From: Rhodopirellula sp.
Lineage (GTDB): Bacteria > Planctomycetota > Planctomycetia > Pirellulales > Pirellulaceae
Assembly: GCA_002701385.1 (NCBI GenBank)
Contig: NZVD01000007.1
Coordinates: forward strand, 1-64,000
DNA length: 64,000 bases
Reading direction: 5' to 3'
Shown here: positions 27,805-36,947 of the stretch, in pieces
Position numbering within the stretch: the first letter of the stretch is position 1
How the letters are laid out: each line of letters starts with the position of its first letter
Translations under genes and position numbers: made by a program
Notes under the pieces: model-generated
The model's database searches: none
The model's input: only the letters and a program-made list of their open reading frames with translations
Told to the model about the DNA's origin: nothing

Positions 27805-28350
27805 AGTTGGAACTCCTTAGTCAATTTCCTCGTAGCAACAAATGCTACCTAATCAGTACTTGTTTAAGTACTATTGATAATTCTTTGTTCAATTCTCGAC
27901 ATGCCCGGTCAAACGAATTTGCCCAATTTGCAGGAGCATCTTGTCTTTGCCGGTTCACCAAAGCCATTCACGAAAAGTGAATAGAATGGTCCGTCGAATA
28001 TTCCTTCGTCATTTCGGCCATTGTTTCCGAAGGTTTAATCTGTTTGCCTAGGCAATGCTTACATTGCATTAAAGCACTCAAGGTCAGCCTAATCGTTCCT
28101 GCTTAACATGCGTTGCCTATTATTATTGACAGAGATTGCTAGAAGGCAAACAGAATTAGTTTTTCAATCGCTCTTGATGACTGTATTTACTCCATATTAC
28201 TTCCGATTCTAGCAATTGTATCAAGAAAATGCAGTTGGCCTCTCAGAGAGGTGTTCATTTTTGCTACACTAGCAATTGAAGAGTGACCACTGGAAAAAAC
28301 ACAAAGAATTAGCCTGGTTATTGCCGGATAGAATGGGTTGTAGGGATTGT
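27805..28350. promoter_or_regulatory. Divergent regulatory region with three CTAGCAAT boxes
   Basis: No gene supported. CTAGCAAT occurs at 28209-28218 and 28269-28278 (each as CTAGCAATTG) and inverted at 28135-28142. The last copy is part of a perfect palindrome TTGCTA-CAC-TAGCAA (28261-28275). A second inverted repeat ATTCAC-GAAAA-GTGAAT lies at 27966-27982. These are candidate operators for the FHA-sigma54 regulator gene downstream, or for the divergent DUF1598 gene. Confidence 0.4.
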
Positions 28351-30360
28351 ATGCTTGCTTATTTAGTAATACGTGAAGGTTCAAAGTGGGTTGACGTCAT
28401 CCGCTTAGAAGCAGGAAGAACCGCCACTATTGGCCGTGCATCGACAAATAAGGTCACCATTCAGGATGATCGAGCGAGTCGATTTCATGCTGAAGTATTC
28501 TTCAGTGACGAACATTGGGTGTTACGGGATTTGGAAAGTCGTAATGGCACATTGGTAAACGGCCAGCCGATTACTGGCGATTACAACCTGATTGTCAATG
28601 ACACCATTCGCATTGCAAATTGTCAGTTATCGTTTGTCGAGGAATTATCCTCCGCATTTCCAGACAGTTTTGAAGCAGACACTGGAGTATTGCGAGAGCA
28701 TTTGAGAAGCGACACCAACGACTTTCTGGAAGACTCCAACGTACTCGATTCGATTAGTGTTGCAACGATTACACACCGCCAGGGGCAAACGAATTTATTA
28801 CAGCGTAGAGCGGACACTAAGTCCGGTACCAAAATTGGCGAATCGGTTGCCAGTCTGTGTAGCTTGGCCTTTGATGTTGCCGGTTGCAGCGATGAACAGG
28901 AAATTGCCCAAACCGCTCTCGACGGTGTCTTCAACAGCACGCAAGCACATGCGGCGGCCGTCTTACTGGCTCCCTACGATATTGAAGGGAAGGTCACAGG
29001 CGTCGATCTGAAGGTCATCGATTCACGAGTGCTAAAAAACGTATCAAAATACCATCGAGTAACAAGCTATCTGGCGTCCACTGTTCTAACAGAGGGTGAA
29101 GCCGTGTTGGCGGCTGATATTAGCGAAGACAGTCGTATTGCGAGTCGTGACAGTCAGGGGGAAATTACTTCCACGAGCATCGTTTGTGCACCGATTCGTT
29201 ATGACAATCGCATTCTAGGGTTGCTTCATGCTTATTCTACCGATGGTGAACGCTCGCTGGATCCGGATGATCTCGAGTTCATTCTGGCATTAGCTGACAT
29301 CATCGGCCTGGCGTTAAGGACTTTGAGTCGTGAACGCGAATTGGCTGAGGACTTATCACTTTCCAGGAGTGAAGTTCAACAGTTGCGAAGTCAATTGGAG
29401 GCTGAGAGTGAAATAGTAGGAGGCAGTCCGGCTTTAGATAGAGTTAAGCAGGATGTCGTTCAGGCGGCACCGAGTCGGGCGACGGTTCTAATTCGTGGTG
29501 AAAGTGGTGTAGGTAAAGAGCTGATTGCTCGAGCGGTTCACTATTCCAGTCCCCGAAGTAACGGCCCATTTGTTTGTATGAACTGCGCCGCGTTGTCCGA
29601 ATCTCTGTTGGAGAGCGAATTATTTGGGCATGAAAAAGGTGCCTTTACTGGAGCGACCGATCGAAAAGTCGGTAAATTTGAAGCCTCAGATAATGGGACG
29701 ATTATGCTGGATGAAATCGGTGAGATGAGCCCCGGCGTACAGGCGAAATTTCTGAGAGTGTTGGAAGGTCATCCCTTCGAGCGGGTCGGCGGCAACCAGC
29801 CCATCGAAGTCGATGTGCGGGTTATCGCGGCCACGAATCGGGATTTAGAAGTGGCCGTGGCCGAGGGGCGTTTCCGACGTGATTTGTATTTTCGTTTGAA
29901 TGTAGTTGAGATTTTAGTCCCCCCGTTACGCAAACGCCCCGAAGATATCGAGTTGTTGGCATATTTCTTCCTGGACCGATTCAGGGAAGAGACCGGCCGA
30001 AAGATTTCGGGATTTAGTGCTGAGGCGATAGTCCAGCTACAACAATATCGCTGGCCGGGAAATGTACGAGAATTGAAAAATATGGTGGAACGAGCTGTCG
30101 TTCTTTGCCGCTCATCGCAAATTGAAGTATCCGATTTATCTATGTCTAACCTGACCACTCCTGATACCTCAGAGATTAGGCCCAATCATGACACCTTTAA
30201 GCCAATTAGTCTGGAGGAGATGGAACGATTACACATTTCCAAAACATTGGCATATCACGATTGGAATAAGAGTCGGACCGCCAGCGTCCTTGGCATTGAA
30301 CGCTCGACGCTCGATCGTAAACTAAAGCGATATGACATCCAACGCCCAGGTTCACCCTAA
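28351..30360 (+). CDS. FHA-GAF-sigma54 AAA+ transcriptional activator
   Basis: A 669-residue cytosolic regulator. Order: FHA domain (about 15-95: [20 protein letters not shown]), which binds phosphothreonine; GAF sensor (about 150-310); sigma54-interaction AAA+ domain with Walker [15 protein letters not shown] loop and Walker B IMLDEIGE; and a Fis-type HTH at the C-terminus ([18 protein letters not shown]). Intact GAFTGA means it should activate sigma54 promoters. The FHA domain suggests input from a Ser/Thr kinase; one lies 0.8 kb downstream. The ATG at 28351 has AGGG 5 nt upstream; in-frame TTG 28276 and ATG 28333 are less likely. The next gene starts 9 bp after its stop. Confidence 0.92.
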   Translation: MLAYLVIREGSKWVDVIRLEAGRTATIGRASTNKVTIQDDRASRFHAEVFFSDEHWVLRDLESRNGTLVNGQPITGDYNLIVNDTIRIANCQLSFVEELSSAFPDSFEADTGVLREHLRSDTNDFLEDSNVLDSISVATITHRQGQTNLLQRRADTKSGTKIGESVASLCSLAFDVAGCSDEQEIAQTALDGVFNSTQAHAAAVLLAPYDIEGKVTGVDLKVIDSRVLKNVSKYHRVTSYLASTVLTEGEAVLAADISEDSRIASRDSQGEITSTSIVCAPIRYDNRILGLLHAYSTDGERSLDPDDLEFILALADIIGLALRTLSRERELAEDLSLSRSEVQQLRSQLEAESEIVGGSPALDRVKQDVVQAAPSRATVLIRGESGVGKELIARAVHYSSPRSNGPFVCMNCAALSESLLESELFGHEKGAFTGATDRKVGKFEASDNGTIMLDEIGEMSPGVQAKFLRVLEGHPFERVGGNQPIEVDVRVIAATNRDLEVAVAEGRFRRDLYFRLNVVEILVPPLRKRPEDIELLAYFFLDRFREETGRKISGFSAEAIVQLQQYRWPGNVRELKNMVERAVVLCRSSQIEVSDLSMSNLTTPDTSEIRPNHDTFKPISLEEMERLHISKTLAYHDWNKSRTASVLGIERSTLDRKLKRYDIQRPGSP

Positions 30361-30369
30361 GTCCTGATT

Positions 30370-31089
30370 ATGTTGTACTCTCCAGCGGATGTTAGCGTCA
30401 TCATCCCAGCAGTCAATGAAGCTGAGTTTTTGTCTGCTTGCATCCGGTCGGCTCAATTAGCCGGAGCCAATGAAATTATTGTCTCGGATGGTGGTAGTAC
30501 TGATGCAAGCTGTGACATCGCTTCCAGCTTGGGAGCCATCGTTGTTTCAGGCAACTCGGGGCGTGGCCCTCAACAAAATGCCGGTGTCCAAAAGAGCACG
30601 CATCCCCTGCTCTGCTTTCTTCACGCAGATTGTTTACTTGGTCGCTCATCCTTAGAGACGCTTTGTATTGTAGCTAGCCAAAAGGAGGACCTTTATGCAT
30701 GCTTTCGCCAGAGTATTGCCGCCGCAGGCACTAAATATCGTTTGCTCGAAATTGGAAATAATATGCGTGTTCGGTGGCAGAAGCGGCCATATGGAGATCA
30801 AGGGATTTGTATTTCTCGAGCGTTGTATCAGCGAGTTGGTGGATTCGAAGACGTGCCTTTTATGGAAGATGTGCTACTCGCAGGGAAACTCAGGCAGCTA
30901 TCGATCGCTCCTTGCCTACTCAATGACCGTATTGAGGTGAGTCCACGAAGGTGGCAACGTAGTGGAGTGATTCGACAGACTCTAAAGAATTGGAGTTTGT
31001 TACGACAATTAAAACGAGGACGCACGCCTGATGAACTCATCGAACAATACGCGAGAGATGATGAACAGAGACGAGGGGGAAGTGAGTGA
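30370..31089 (+). CDS. Glycosyltransferase family 2 (rSAM/selenodomain-associated type, TIGR04283-like)
   Basis: A 239-residue GT-A glycosyltransferase: SVIIPAVNEAE, then VSDGGSTDAS with the metal-binding region, HADC, and YGDQG. The GRGPQQNAG stretch is typical of the TIGR04283 group, which often accompanies radical-SAM/selenodomain proteins and arsenosugar genes. None of those partners is in the window. It starts 9 bp after the sigma54 activator, so the two are cotranscribed. Confidence 0.82.
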   Translation: MLYSPADVSVIIPAVNEAEFLSACIRSAQLAGANEIIVSDGGSTDASCDIASSLGAIVVSGNSGRGPQQNAGVQKSTHPLLCFLHADCLLGRSSLETLCIVASQKEDLYACFRQSIAAAGTKYRLLEIGNNMRVRWQKRPYGDQGICISRALYQRVGGFEDVPFMEDVLLAGKLRQLSIAPCLLNDRIEVSPRRWQRSGVIRQTLKNWSLLRQLKRGRTPDELIEQYARDDEQRRGGSE

Positions 31090-31186
31090 CGCATCGAATC
31101 AGTAGAGCGCTCTGTTGGAAATTCCAGACAAGGCTTGCCGGTTCCTAAAAGGGGCTGTGTCGAAACAGACTTAGAGCCCGCCAGAT

Positions 31187-32368
31187 TTAAGCAGCCGGTT
31201 CATCGCCCAGCATGGTTTCTTCCAGCCAGAGTCCGATTTCATGTTCGTACTCCACATTTTCACTACTGTTATCCATCAATAATTGGCGGTGGTAGTCAGC
31301 AGCTCCCTGATTGTTGATGTGAGCTTCTGCGGCATTTTCAAAACGATCTGCCGGATCCACCGCAATCAACTTTCGGCAGAAGTTAATCAGGAATTCCTTA
31401 TTGCCAAGCTTTGGGGGGAGTATTTCTTCGAGTTGGTTTGGTAGATCGAGTTTCGCTTGTACCATCTCGTCATAGTTTCGTTTTCCGGCAAAAGGATTTT
31501 TGCCGGAAATGAGTTCAATCAATACATACCCTAGACTTGCTAAATCGCTGAGTGGTGAAGCAAGCTCCCCTTTGAGTACCTCGGGGGCAGCATAGGCTGG
31601 TGTGCAGGTTCGTTGAGGCGGAGGAGATTCAAGTGGGAAAGCAGATCCAATATCAATGATTTTTGCAGCGCCCGTACGTTTGATCATGATATTCCCGGGC
31701 TTAATGTCTCCGTGCACAATCCCATATCGGTGCAATGCCTCCAAGGCACTCAAGCACTCACGGACAATGGCAATCGCGGCTCCGGAGCGGAAGCGAGGTT
31801 GGTTTTGGGTGGTTGTGACGATGTGATTGTTAATCCGGTTCCAGCGTTTCTGACTAACATTCGACTCTAGACGCTGCATACGTTCACTGTTAAGCAGCAT
31901 TCGTAAGTCCAGTCCATCAATCCATTCCATAACCAGCATTCGAATACGGTTGCGATCGACAAAGTTATGAACATCCAACAGGTTGTCATGTTGAATCTGA
32001 GCGATCCGCATGGCGACATCTGCATGGCGCTGCATCGTTTCAACATATGCGTCTTCATTGGAAAAGCGTTCCGGCGAAAATACCTTGATGGCAACCGGAA
32101 GTGTGAAATTATCTGCCCCTCGGCGTTGTGAAAGGTAAACCTTTCCCTGACCGCCGGCTCCGAGGAGTTTTGTCAGATGGTGGTGTGTGGTCCAGCTTAA
32201 CCGTTGGTTATCCAGAAAGTTTTGATACTGTTCGACAAGTTCATTGTCCGTCTGCAGCATAGCCTTCGGTTCCAGCGAATAGGATATCGTCTGGTCTTCC
32301 GGGGCTCGGGTAATGGTGACCGTTAGGCGTTCCATTTCTTCGGCAGCATCAAGTTGTGATTCGCTCAT
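31187..32368 (-). CDS. Serine/threonine protein kinase with atypical motifs
   Basis: A 393-residue cytosolic Hanks-type kinase. The glycine loop is GAGGQGKV, the ATP Lys is in VAIKVF, and the catalytic loop reads HGDIKPGN rather than HRDLKPxN, keeping the Asp and Lys. The metal loop is DIG instead of DFG, and APE is present. A roughly 25-residue insertion before the catalytic loop is rich in Asn, Gln and Arg. No transmembrane or sensor domain is present. It may phosphorylate the FHA regulator nearby. GTG 32377 is an alternative start; ATG 32368 is preferred. Confidence 0.85.
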   Translation of the reverse strand: MSESQLDAAEEMERLTVTITRAPEDQTISYSLEPKAMLQTDNELVEQYQNFLDNQRLSWTTHHHLTKLLGAGGQGKVYLSQRRGADNFTLPVAIKVFSPERFSNEDAYVETMQRHADVAMRIAQIQHDNLLDVHNFVDRNRIRMLVMEWIDGLDLRMLLNSERMQRLESNVSQKRWNRINNHIVTTTQNQPRFRSGAAIAIVRECLSALEALHRYGIVHGDIKPGNIMIKRTGAAKIIDIGSAFPLESPPPQRTCTPAYAAPEVLKGELASPLSDLASLGYVLIELISGKNPFAGKRNYDEMVQAKLDLPNQLEEILPPKLGNKEFLINFCRKLIAVDPADRFENAAEAHINNQGAADYHRQLLMDNSSENVEYEHEIGLWLEETMLGDEPAA

Positions 32369-32492
32369 TATATTCACGACAAACTAAACCAGGAAAAAAT
32401 CGAATTGGTAGTTCGCCTGCCCTCCACAATCACGGTTAATAGTTACGTTTTTTAATAATTACGGCAAGGCTATTCATGGAATATTCATCCAG

Positions 32493-33506
32493 TTATACGC
32501 AAGGTTTTTTCCGGGCGGGGTATCCAAGCCGTTTATCTACGACGTTGAGTGGTTCTTCTCCTCGGAGGAAACGCTGTATGTTTTGGCTAACAAACTTGAT
32601 CGTATTCGGGACTCGAAATCGGGATTGAGCGCCGACATGAGGACTGATGACAACATTTTCCATTGTCCAAAGCGGGCTTGTCGGATGCAGTGGCTCGACT
32701 TCCACTACATCCAGTCCTGCTCCAGCCAGGTAGCCGCTTTCTAAGGCCCCAATCAGGTCATCTTCCTGAATCACGGGGCCTCGGGCAACATTGATAACAA
32801 CACTACCAGGTTTGAGTTTTTCCAAAACCGATTGGTTGATCATGCCTTTTGTTTCGGCATTAAGCGGGACACATAAAATCAGGCAGTCAATCTCATGGAG
32901 GATATCATCTAATTGATCTGCTCCGACCAGACGCTCGACATAGTCCGGTTTATCCCAGGGGTATTTGTCTGTGGCCAGAATCCGATTACCCCAGGGAGCA
33001 AGTACTTCAGCGATCCTACGGCCATTTCCTCCAAACCCAACAATCCCGACGGTTTGGCCATGGAAGTCCATCGTAGGCCGACGGACGAATTCACGTTTTT
33101 CGTAAGCACGGAAGAAAGTTAGTGCGCTACGATAAACTCCAAACAGTAGGGACATAGTCTGTTCTGCCACTTGATTTGCAAATAAGCCTGAGACGCTGGA
33201 AACCAGTATGTCGGAGTCGATGACTTCTGGTTTCAGGCAATGGTCTAGCCCAGCGGCGGACGATTGAATCCACTTCAACCGTCCTTGTTGAACGACCTCT
33301 GCCCAGGGAACAGGTACTTTGGCATGGCCTACGAATATGTCCGCCTGCATGATTTCTTCGGCAATCCCGGATTGTCCGGCATTGATTACTTCGATTTTAT
33401 CGCTACACTCATTTAGCTCCGCAACCTGTTCGTCCGTTACTGGGAAACAAAGAACGACGCGGCTTTTTTGAGTGTCCTCGATTGGCGTATTGGTGAGATC
33501 AGCCAT
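32493..33506 (-). CDS. D-2-hydroxyacid dehydrogenase
   Basis: A 337-residue NAD(P)-dependent enzyme of the D-isomer 2-hydroxyacid dehydrogenase family. Its NAD motif is GIVGFGGNGRRIAEVL. The substrate blocks are NVARGPVIQEDDL and LDVVEVEPL with the catalytic Glu, and the catalytic His is in ISPHVGAQS. Family substrates include glyoxylate, hydroxypyruvate and phenylpyruvate; the exact one cannot be inferred. Confidence 0.9.
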   Translation of the reverse strand: MADLTNTPIEDTQKSRVVLCFPVTDEQVAELNECSDKIEVINAGQSGIAEEIMQADIFVGHAKVPVPWAEVVQQGRLKWIQSSAAGLDHCLKPEVIDSDILVSSVSGLFANQVAEQTMSLLFGVYRSALTFFRAYEKREFVRRPTMDFHGQTVGIVGFGGNGRRIAEVLAPWGNRILATDKYPWDKPDYVERLVGADQLDDILHEIDCLILCVPLNAETKGMINQSVLEKLKPGSVVINVARGPVIQEDDLIGALESGYLAGAGLDVVEVEPLHPTSPLWTMENVVISPHVGAQSRFRVPNTIKFVSQNIQRFLRGEEPLNVVDKRLGYPARKKPCV

Positions 33507-33709
33507 GTTATTTAAATTCCGGATAAATCAGATGGAAGAAAAGTAGTTTGTTATCGGTGGGAATTGGGAATAGTTGATAAATCGACTCAGGACATTCGCC
33601 GATATGAGCTTAATCCTGTTGGCGAATTGGCTATTTTCTAGGATAATAAGAGTTTAACGATTATGCGATCAGGCCGGACACGACTTGTGGCTCCGGATTC
33701 AGATATAAA

Positions 33710-34666
33710 ATGAGGAGAAGACCACTGAGCGCTTCAACCAAACAGCTTGGAACAGCAGCCATCATTGCTTTAGTCTTGCTGCGTCTTGCCCTAGGTTGGC
33801 ACTTCTACAAAGAAGGTTCTGCCAAGATGCAGGATGGTTTCTCATCCACAGGTTTTCTAGGAGCTGCCAAAGGACCTTTAGCCGATTCATTCAAGGGTAT
33901 GTTATGGGATGCGGATGGCAAAATTCGCTTATGCTACGTTCCTTCGGATTCCAGTCAGGTGTGGTCCGAGCCAAGTTATGACACCCAAAAGGTAAAAGCG
34001 TACTGGAAGCAGTATCTAGACCAAGTCTCAAACTTCCATGGCTATGATGCGGCGACAAAAAAACGTGCCGCCGAAGCACTAAAGGTGCGCTCTGGACAAC
34101 TGGATGACTTTTTCAAATATAACCATGTTGAAATCATCGAATTCTTTCGTCAAATGGAACGCCGTGAGGAACAGCTTCAGCGATCCGATATGACCGGTGT
34201 TTGGAGCTTAAAAGGTCAGGGAACGAAACTCCAAGGAGAAGTTAATGCAACCCGAGCGGGCTATTTGGCTTCTTTGGATTTAATCTGGGAAGGGATTGAG
34301 CGAGACCTTAACTCATTTGGGCAGGGAGATGTGCTAGAGATAGGAGAATTGGATGGTCCGGCTATTTCAAGCTCTCAAATTGACAAGTTTATTCCCTGGT
34401 TCGACCTGCTCTGTGGACTGGCGTTGTTAATCGGATTTTGTACACCAGTTGCTGCGATCGCTACTGCGGGCTTCTTGCTCTCCGTTTGTCTAACCCAATT
34501 CCCGGGGGCTGAAGGAGCCCAACCCGTTTATTACCAAGCCATTGAGATGTTTGCTTTACTCGTGGTCGCATTTGCGGGTGGAGGCAAATATTTGTCACTT
34601 GATTCAGTTATAAATCACTTTTGCAAAAGCTGCTGCAATTCATCAGAGCAGACTGTTAAAGAATAA
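33710..34666 (+). CDS. DoxX-family membrane protein
   Basis: A 318-residue membrane protein with TM segments near 11-28 and three C-terminal ones (about 226-300), split by a large soluble region. LLRLALGWHFYKEGSAKM and LLCGLALLIGFCTPVAA are DoxX-like. The central hydrophilic loop, about 180 residues with charged helices, is larger than in ordinary DoxX proteins. It precedes a Tat-exported oxidoreductase by 19 bp, so the two probably work together at the membrane. Confidence 0.8.
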   Translation: MRRRPLSASTKQLGTAAIIALVLLRLALGWHFYKEGSAKMQDGFSSTGFLGAAKGPLADSFKGMLWDADGKIRLCYVPSDSSQVWSEPSYDTQKVKAYWKQYLDQVSNFHGYDAATKKRAAEALKVRSGQLDDFFKYNHVEIIEFFRQMERREEQLQRSDMTGVWSLKGQGTKLQGEVNATRAGYLASLDLIWEGIERDLNSFGQGDVLEIGELDGPAISSSQIDKFIPWFDLLCGLALLIGFCTPVAAIATAGFLLSVCLTQFPGAEGAQPVYYQAIEMFALLVVAFAGGGKYLSLDSVINHFCKSCCNSSEQTVKE

Positions 34667-34685
34667 ATAAAAAGGAAAGTACGTC

Positions 34686-36482
34686 ATGAACCTTACACCT
34701 GAAGAAAAGGAAGTAGGACGCGGTAATTACTTTGATGCGATTGGTGTCAAACGCCGTGATTTTCTTAAATCAGTTGCCGCCGGAGGACTCGTTTCCGGTG
34801 GTGGTTTAGGAGCGGCCTACTTTGGTTACTCAACGGTCGATGATCCCGTTCGAATCGGCGTCATTGGAACTGGCGATGAAGGTAGTGTGCTCATCGGAGC
34901 TCTCAATCCTGCGTATTGTCAGGTGGTTGCTATCAGTGATCTACGTGAATTTAACGTGCATCGCGCTTTTCACGGAGACTACGCGAGTCCGGCTGCCATG
35001 GCTGCTCGACCTGGTCTGATAAGAAAGTATAACTTTACATCGGAAAAGGAAGCTCGGAATCACATTAAAGTCTATAAAGATGGCTATCAAGAGCTATTGG
35101 CCGATCCTGACATCGAAGCGGTGATCATCGCTGTACCACTCCATCTACATGCCAAGGTGGCCATTGATGCCATGCTGGCTGGTAAGCATGTGCTGACTGA
35201 GAAGTTGATGGCAAAGACTGTTGCGGAATGTAAATTGATGGGACGAGTCGCCAAAGAACAGGGGCTCTATCTAGCGACAGGTCATCAGCGTCACTACAGT
35301 GTGCTATATGATAATGCGGTCAATCTGATTAAATGGGGCGTATTGGGCGAATTACATCACATTCGAGCTCAGTGGCACCGTGGCAACCTGCCCGGTCGTG
35401 ACAGTTGGCAAATGCCACTTCCCGGAGGAGAAATTCCAATCGGCGGTACGGATGCAGATCGGTTTAATAAGATTGCTGATGGCATTAAATCGCTGACTCG
35501 GCAGGTTTCAGCTGAAAAAGATCCCGTTGCGAGACAGATGCTTGAAGGTAAGCTGGCTCAGTACATTGCTTGGGATAGCGATAAAGACGGTGTGTTGGAA
35601 CGTGCTCGTAAACATGGCTATCAGGATTTTGAATTGCCAGCCGGGCACTCACGATCAGCATTGGAAGAGCTTTGTCGCTGGCGATTGTGGGAACGTACCG
35701 GTGGCGGTTTAATGGCTGAGCTTGGCAGCCACCAAATGGATGCAGCTGGAATCTTTTGTAGTGCCCTGCGTAAGGACGGAAAGAAAGCCCAGCCACTTAG
35801 TGTTCACGCAGTTGGCGGACGTCATATCTTTGGTCAGGATCGTGAGGTAGAAGATCATGTCTATTGCACGATCGAATTTCCCGCGCCGGGATATGAAGAC
35901 GCATTCGATGTGGGCTATGAAGATCCTGGTACCGGTGCTGGTAAAGGGCCGGTCGCAGATTGGGTTAATGACAATAACAAGAAAATTGTCGTGACCTATT
36001 CTTCGATCAACGGAAACGGATATGGAGGCTACGGTGAAGTCGTCATGGGTACCAAGGGAACTTTGGTATTGGAACGAGAATACGAGGTCATGCTTTATAA
36101 GGGCTCGAGTACAACTACGAAGGTAGGTGTCAAAGAAGGGCAAGGTGGCCCCACGATGGATACGCAGGCCAGTGGTGAAGCCGCTCCGGTCGCACAGGCC
36201 GCTCAAACAGGGCCCGTTAGTCGTGGATACACCGAAGAGATTGAGCATTGGGCTTATTGTATTCGAAATCCAAGCCCGGAAAATCAGCCTCGCTGTAATC
36301 CCAAAGTCGCTCTTAGTGACGCTGTCATCGCGTTGACCACCAATGTAGCCATTCGAAATGGTGCTAATAATCAAGGTGGCTATATTAAATTTGAAGATAG
36401 TTGGTACGACGTCGATAATGACGAAACACCAGATGGTTCAGATTTGACCGAGACTCGCCAACGCCTGACAAAAAGTAGCTAA
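34686..36482 (+). CDS. Tat-exported Gfo/Idh/MocA-family oxidoreductase
   Basis: A 598-residue protein with the Tat motif RRDFLKSVAAGG (19-30) and a Rossmann fold starting RIGVIGTGDEGS. The sugar-dehydrogenase block is LTEKLMAKTVAECK, with the catalytic Lys in TEKL, and LATGHQRHY follows. It contains extra segments compared with the roughly 350-residue norm, such as the stretch around DSDKDGVLERARKHG. In planctomycetes such secreted Gfo/Idh proteins are numerous. Cofactor use outside the cytoplasm is an open question; bound cofactor may be carried through Tat export. The ribosome-binding site AAAGGAAAG is clear. Confidence 0.88.
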   Translation: MNLTPEEKEVGRGNYFDAIGVKRRDFLKSVAAGGLVSGGGLGAAYFGYSTVDDPVRIGVIGTGDEGSVLIGALNPAYCQVVAISDLREFNVHRAFHGDYASPAAMAARPGLIRKYNFTSEKEARNHIKVYKDGYQELLADPDIEAVIIAVPLHLHAKVAIDAMLAGKHVLTEKLMAKTVAECKLMGRVAKEQGLYLATGHQRHYSVLYDNAVNLIKWGVLGELHHIRAQWHRGNLPGRDSWQMPLPGGEIPIGGTDADRFNKIADGIKSLTRQVSAEKDPVARQMLEGKLAQYIAWDSDKDGVLERARKHGYQDFELPAGHSRSALEELCRWRLWERTGGGLMAELGSHQMDAAGIFCSALRKDGKKAQPLSVHAVGGRHIFGQDREVEDHVYCTIEFPAPGYEDAFDVGYEDPGTGAGKGPVADWVNDNNKKIVVTYSSINGNGYGGYGEVVMGTKGTLVLEREYEVMLYKGSSTTTKVGVKEGQGGPTMDTQASGEAAPVAQAAQTGPVSRGYTEEIEHWAYCIRNPSPENQPRCNPKVALSDAVIALTTNVAIRNGANNQGGYIKFEDSWYDVDNDETPDGSDLTETRQRLTKSS

Positions 36483-36508
36483 TCCGCCCCTTGCGGAAGA
36501 ATGATATT

Positions 36509-36558
36509 ATCCCGCAGTGATACTTACTTAGAAGTTGAGTCACTGCGGGATTTTTTTT
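36509..36558 (+). terminator. Strong intrinsic terminator of the DoxX-Gfo/Idh pair
   Basis: 12-bp perfect stem ATCCCGCAGTGA (36509-36520) with TCACTGCGGGAT (36540-36551), 19-nt loop, and eight T (36551-36558). It overlaps the 3' end of the opposite-strand gene at 36524. Confidence 0.93.
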
Positions 36559-36928
36559 GAGGTGTGGATCTGGGTGAGCGATTCTGTCGCGTGGACGGTG
36601 AAGGGACTAAACTGCGGCGGAACGTATTTAGGATTCCCATGACGACTAATATGCCGACGATTAGTGGGAGCATAACTCGTACAGAGGGGCCGCTTATGAC
36701 CATAAATGCTACGGCAATCCCCAGTAAGACGCCCGTCGGCCCGCGAAGACGTTGGAGCACCTTGATTAAGTCATCGTAGGCAAGCCGAAAGATAGCAAAG
36801 AAAATAGTGACTCGAAGTAGAATGTCGAGCGAACCTTCCTTGAGTTCTTGCTGGCCGGAAAAATGAATTCCGACGCACAGTAGCGTTAAAATACAAAGCA
36901 CTACGGTGCATCGCCGTTTTAAATCCAT
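36524..36928 (-). CDS. Small predicted membrane protein
   Basis: A 134-residue protein with an N-terminal hydrophobic segment (CTVVLCILTLLCVG), an amphipathic middle and a pair of adjacent membrane segments near 65-105 (GVLLGIAVAFMVI, VMLPLIVGILVVMGI), then a basic, Ser/Pro/Arg-rich tail. I recognise no family. The ATG at 36928 has AGGG upstream and lies 20 bp after the sugar isomerase gene, so the two are probably cotranscribed. Its stop lies in the loop of the opposite-strand terminator. Confidence 0.6.
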   Translation of the reverse strand: MDLKRRCTVVLCILTLLCVGIHFSGQQELKEGSLDILLRVTIFFAIFRLAYDDLIKVLQRLRGPTGVLLGIAVAFMVISGPSVRVMLPLIVGILVVMGILNTFRRSLVPSPSTRQNRSPRSTPQKKSRSDSTSK

Positions 36929-36947
36929 GTTGCCCTGATCTTTATGC

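Noticed and set aside
35709..36374. 221-residue minus-strand frame
   Set aside because: It lies fully inside the Gfo/Idh gene, which has clear motifs; the antisense product matches nothing.
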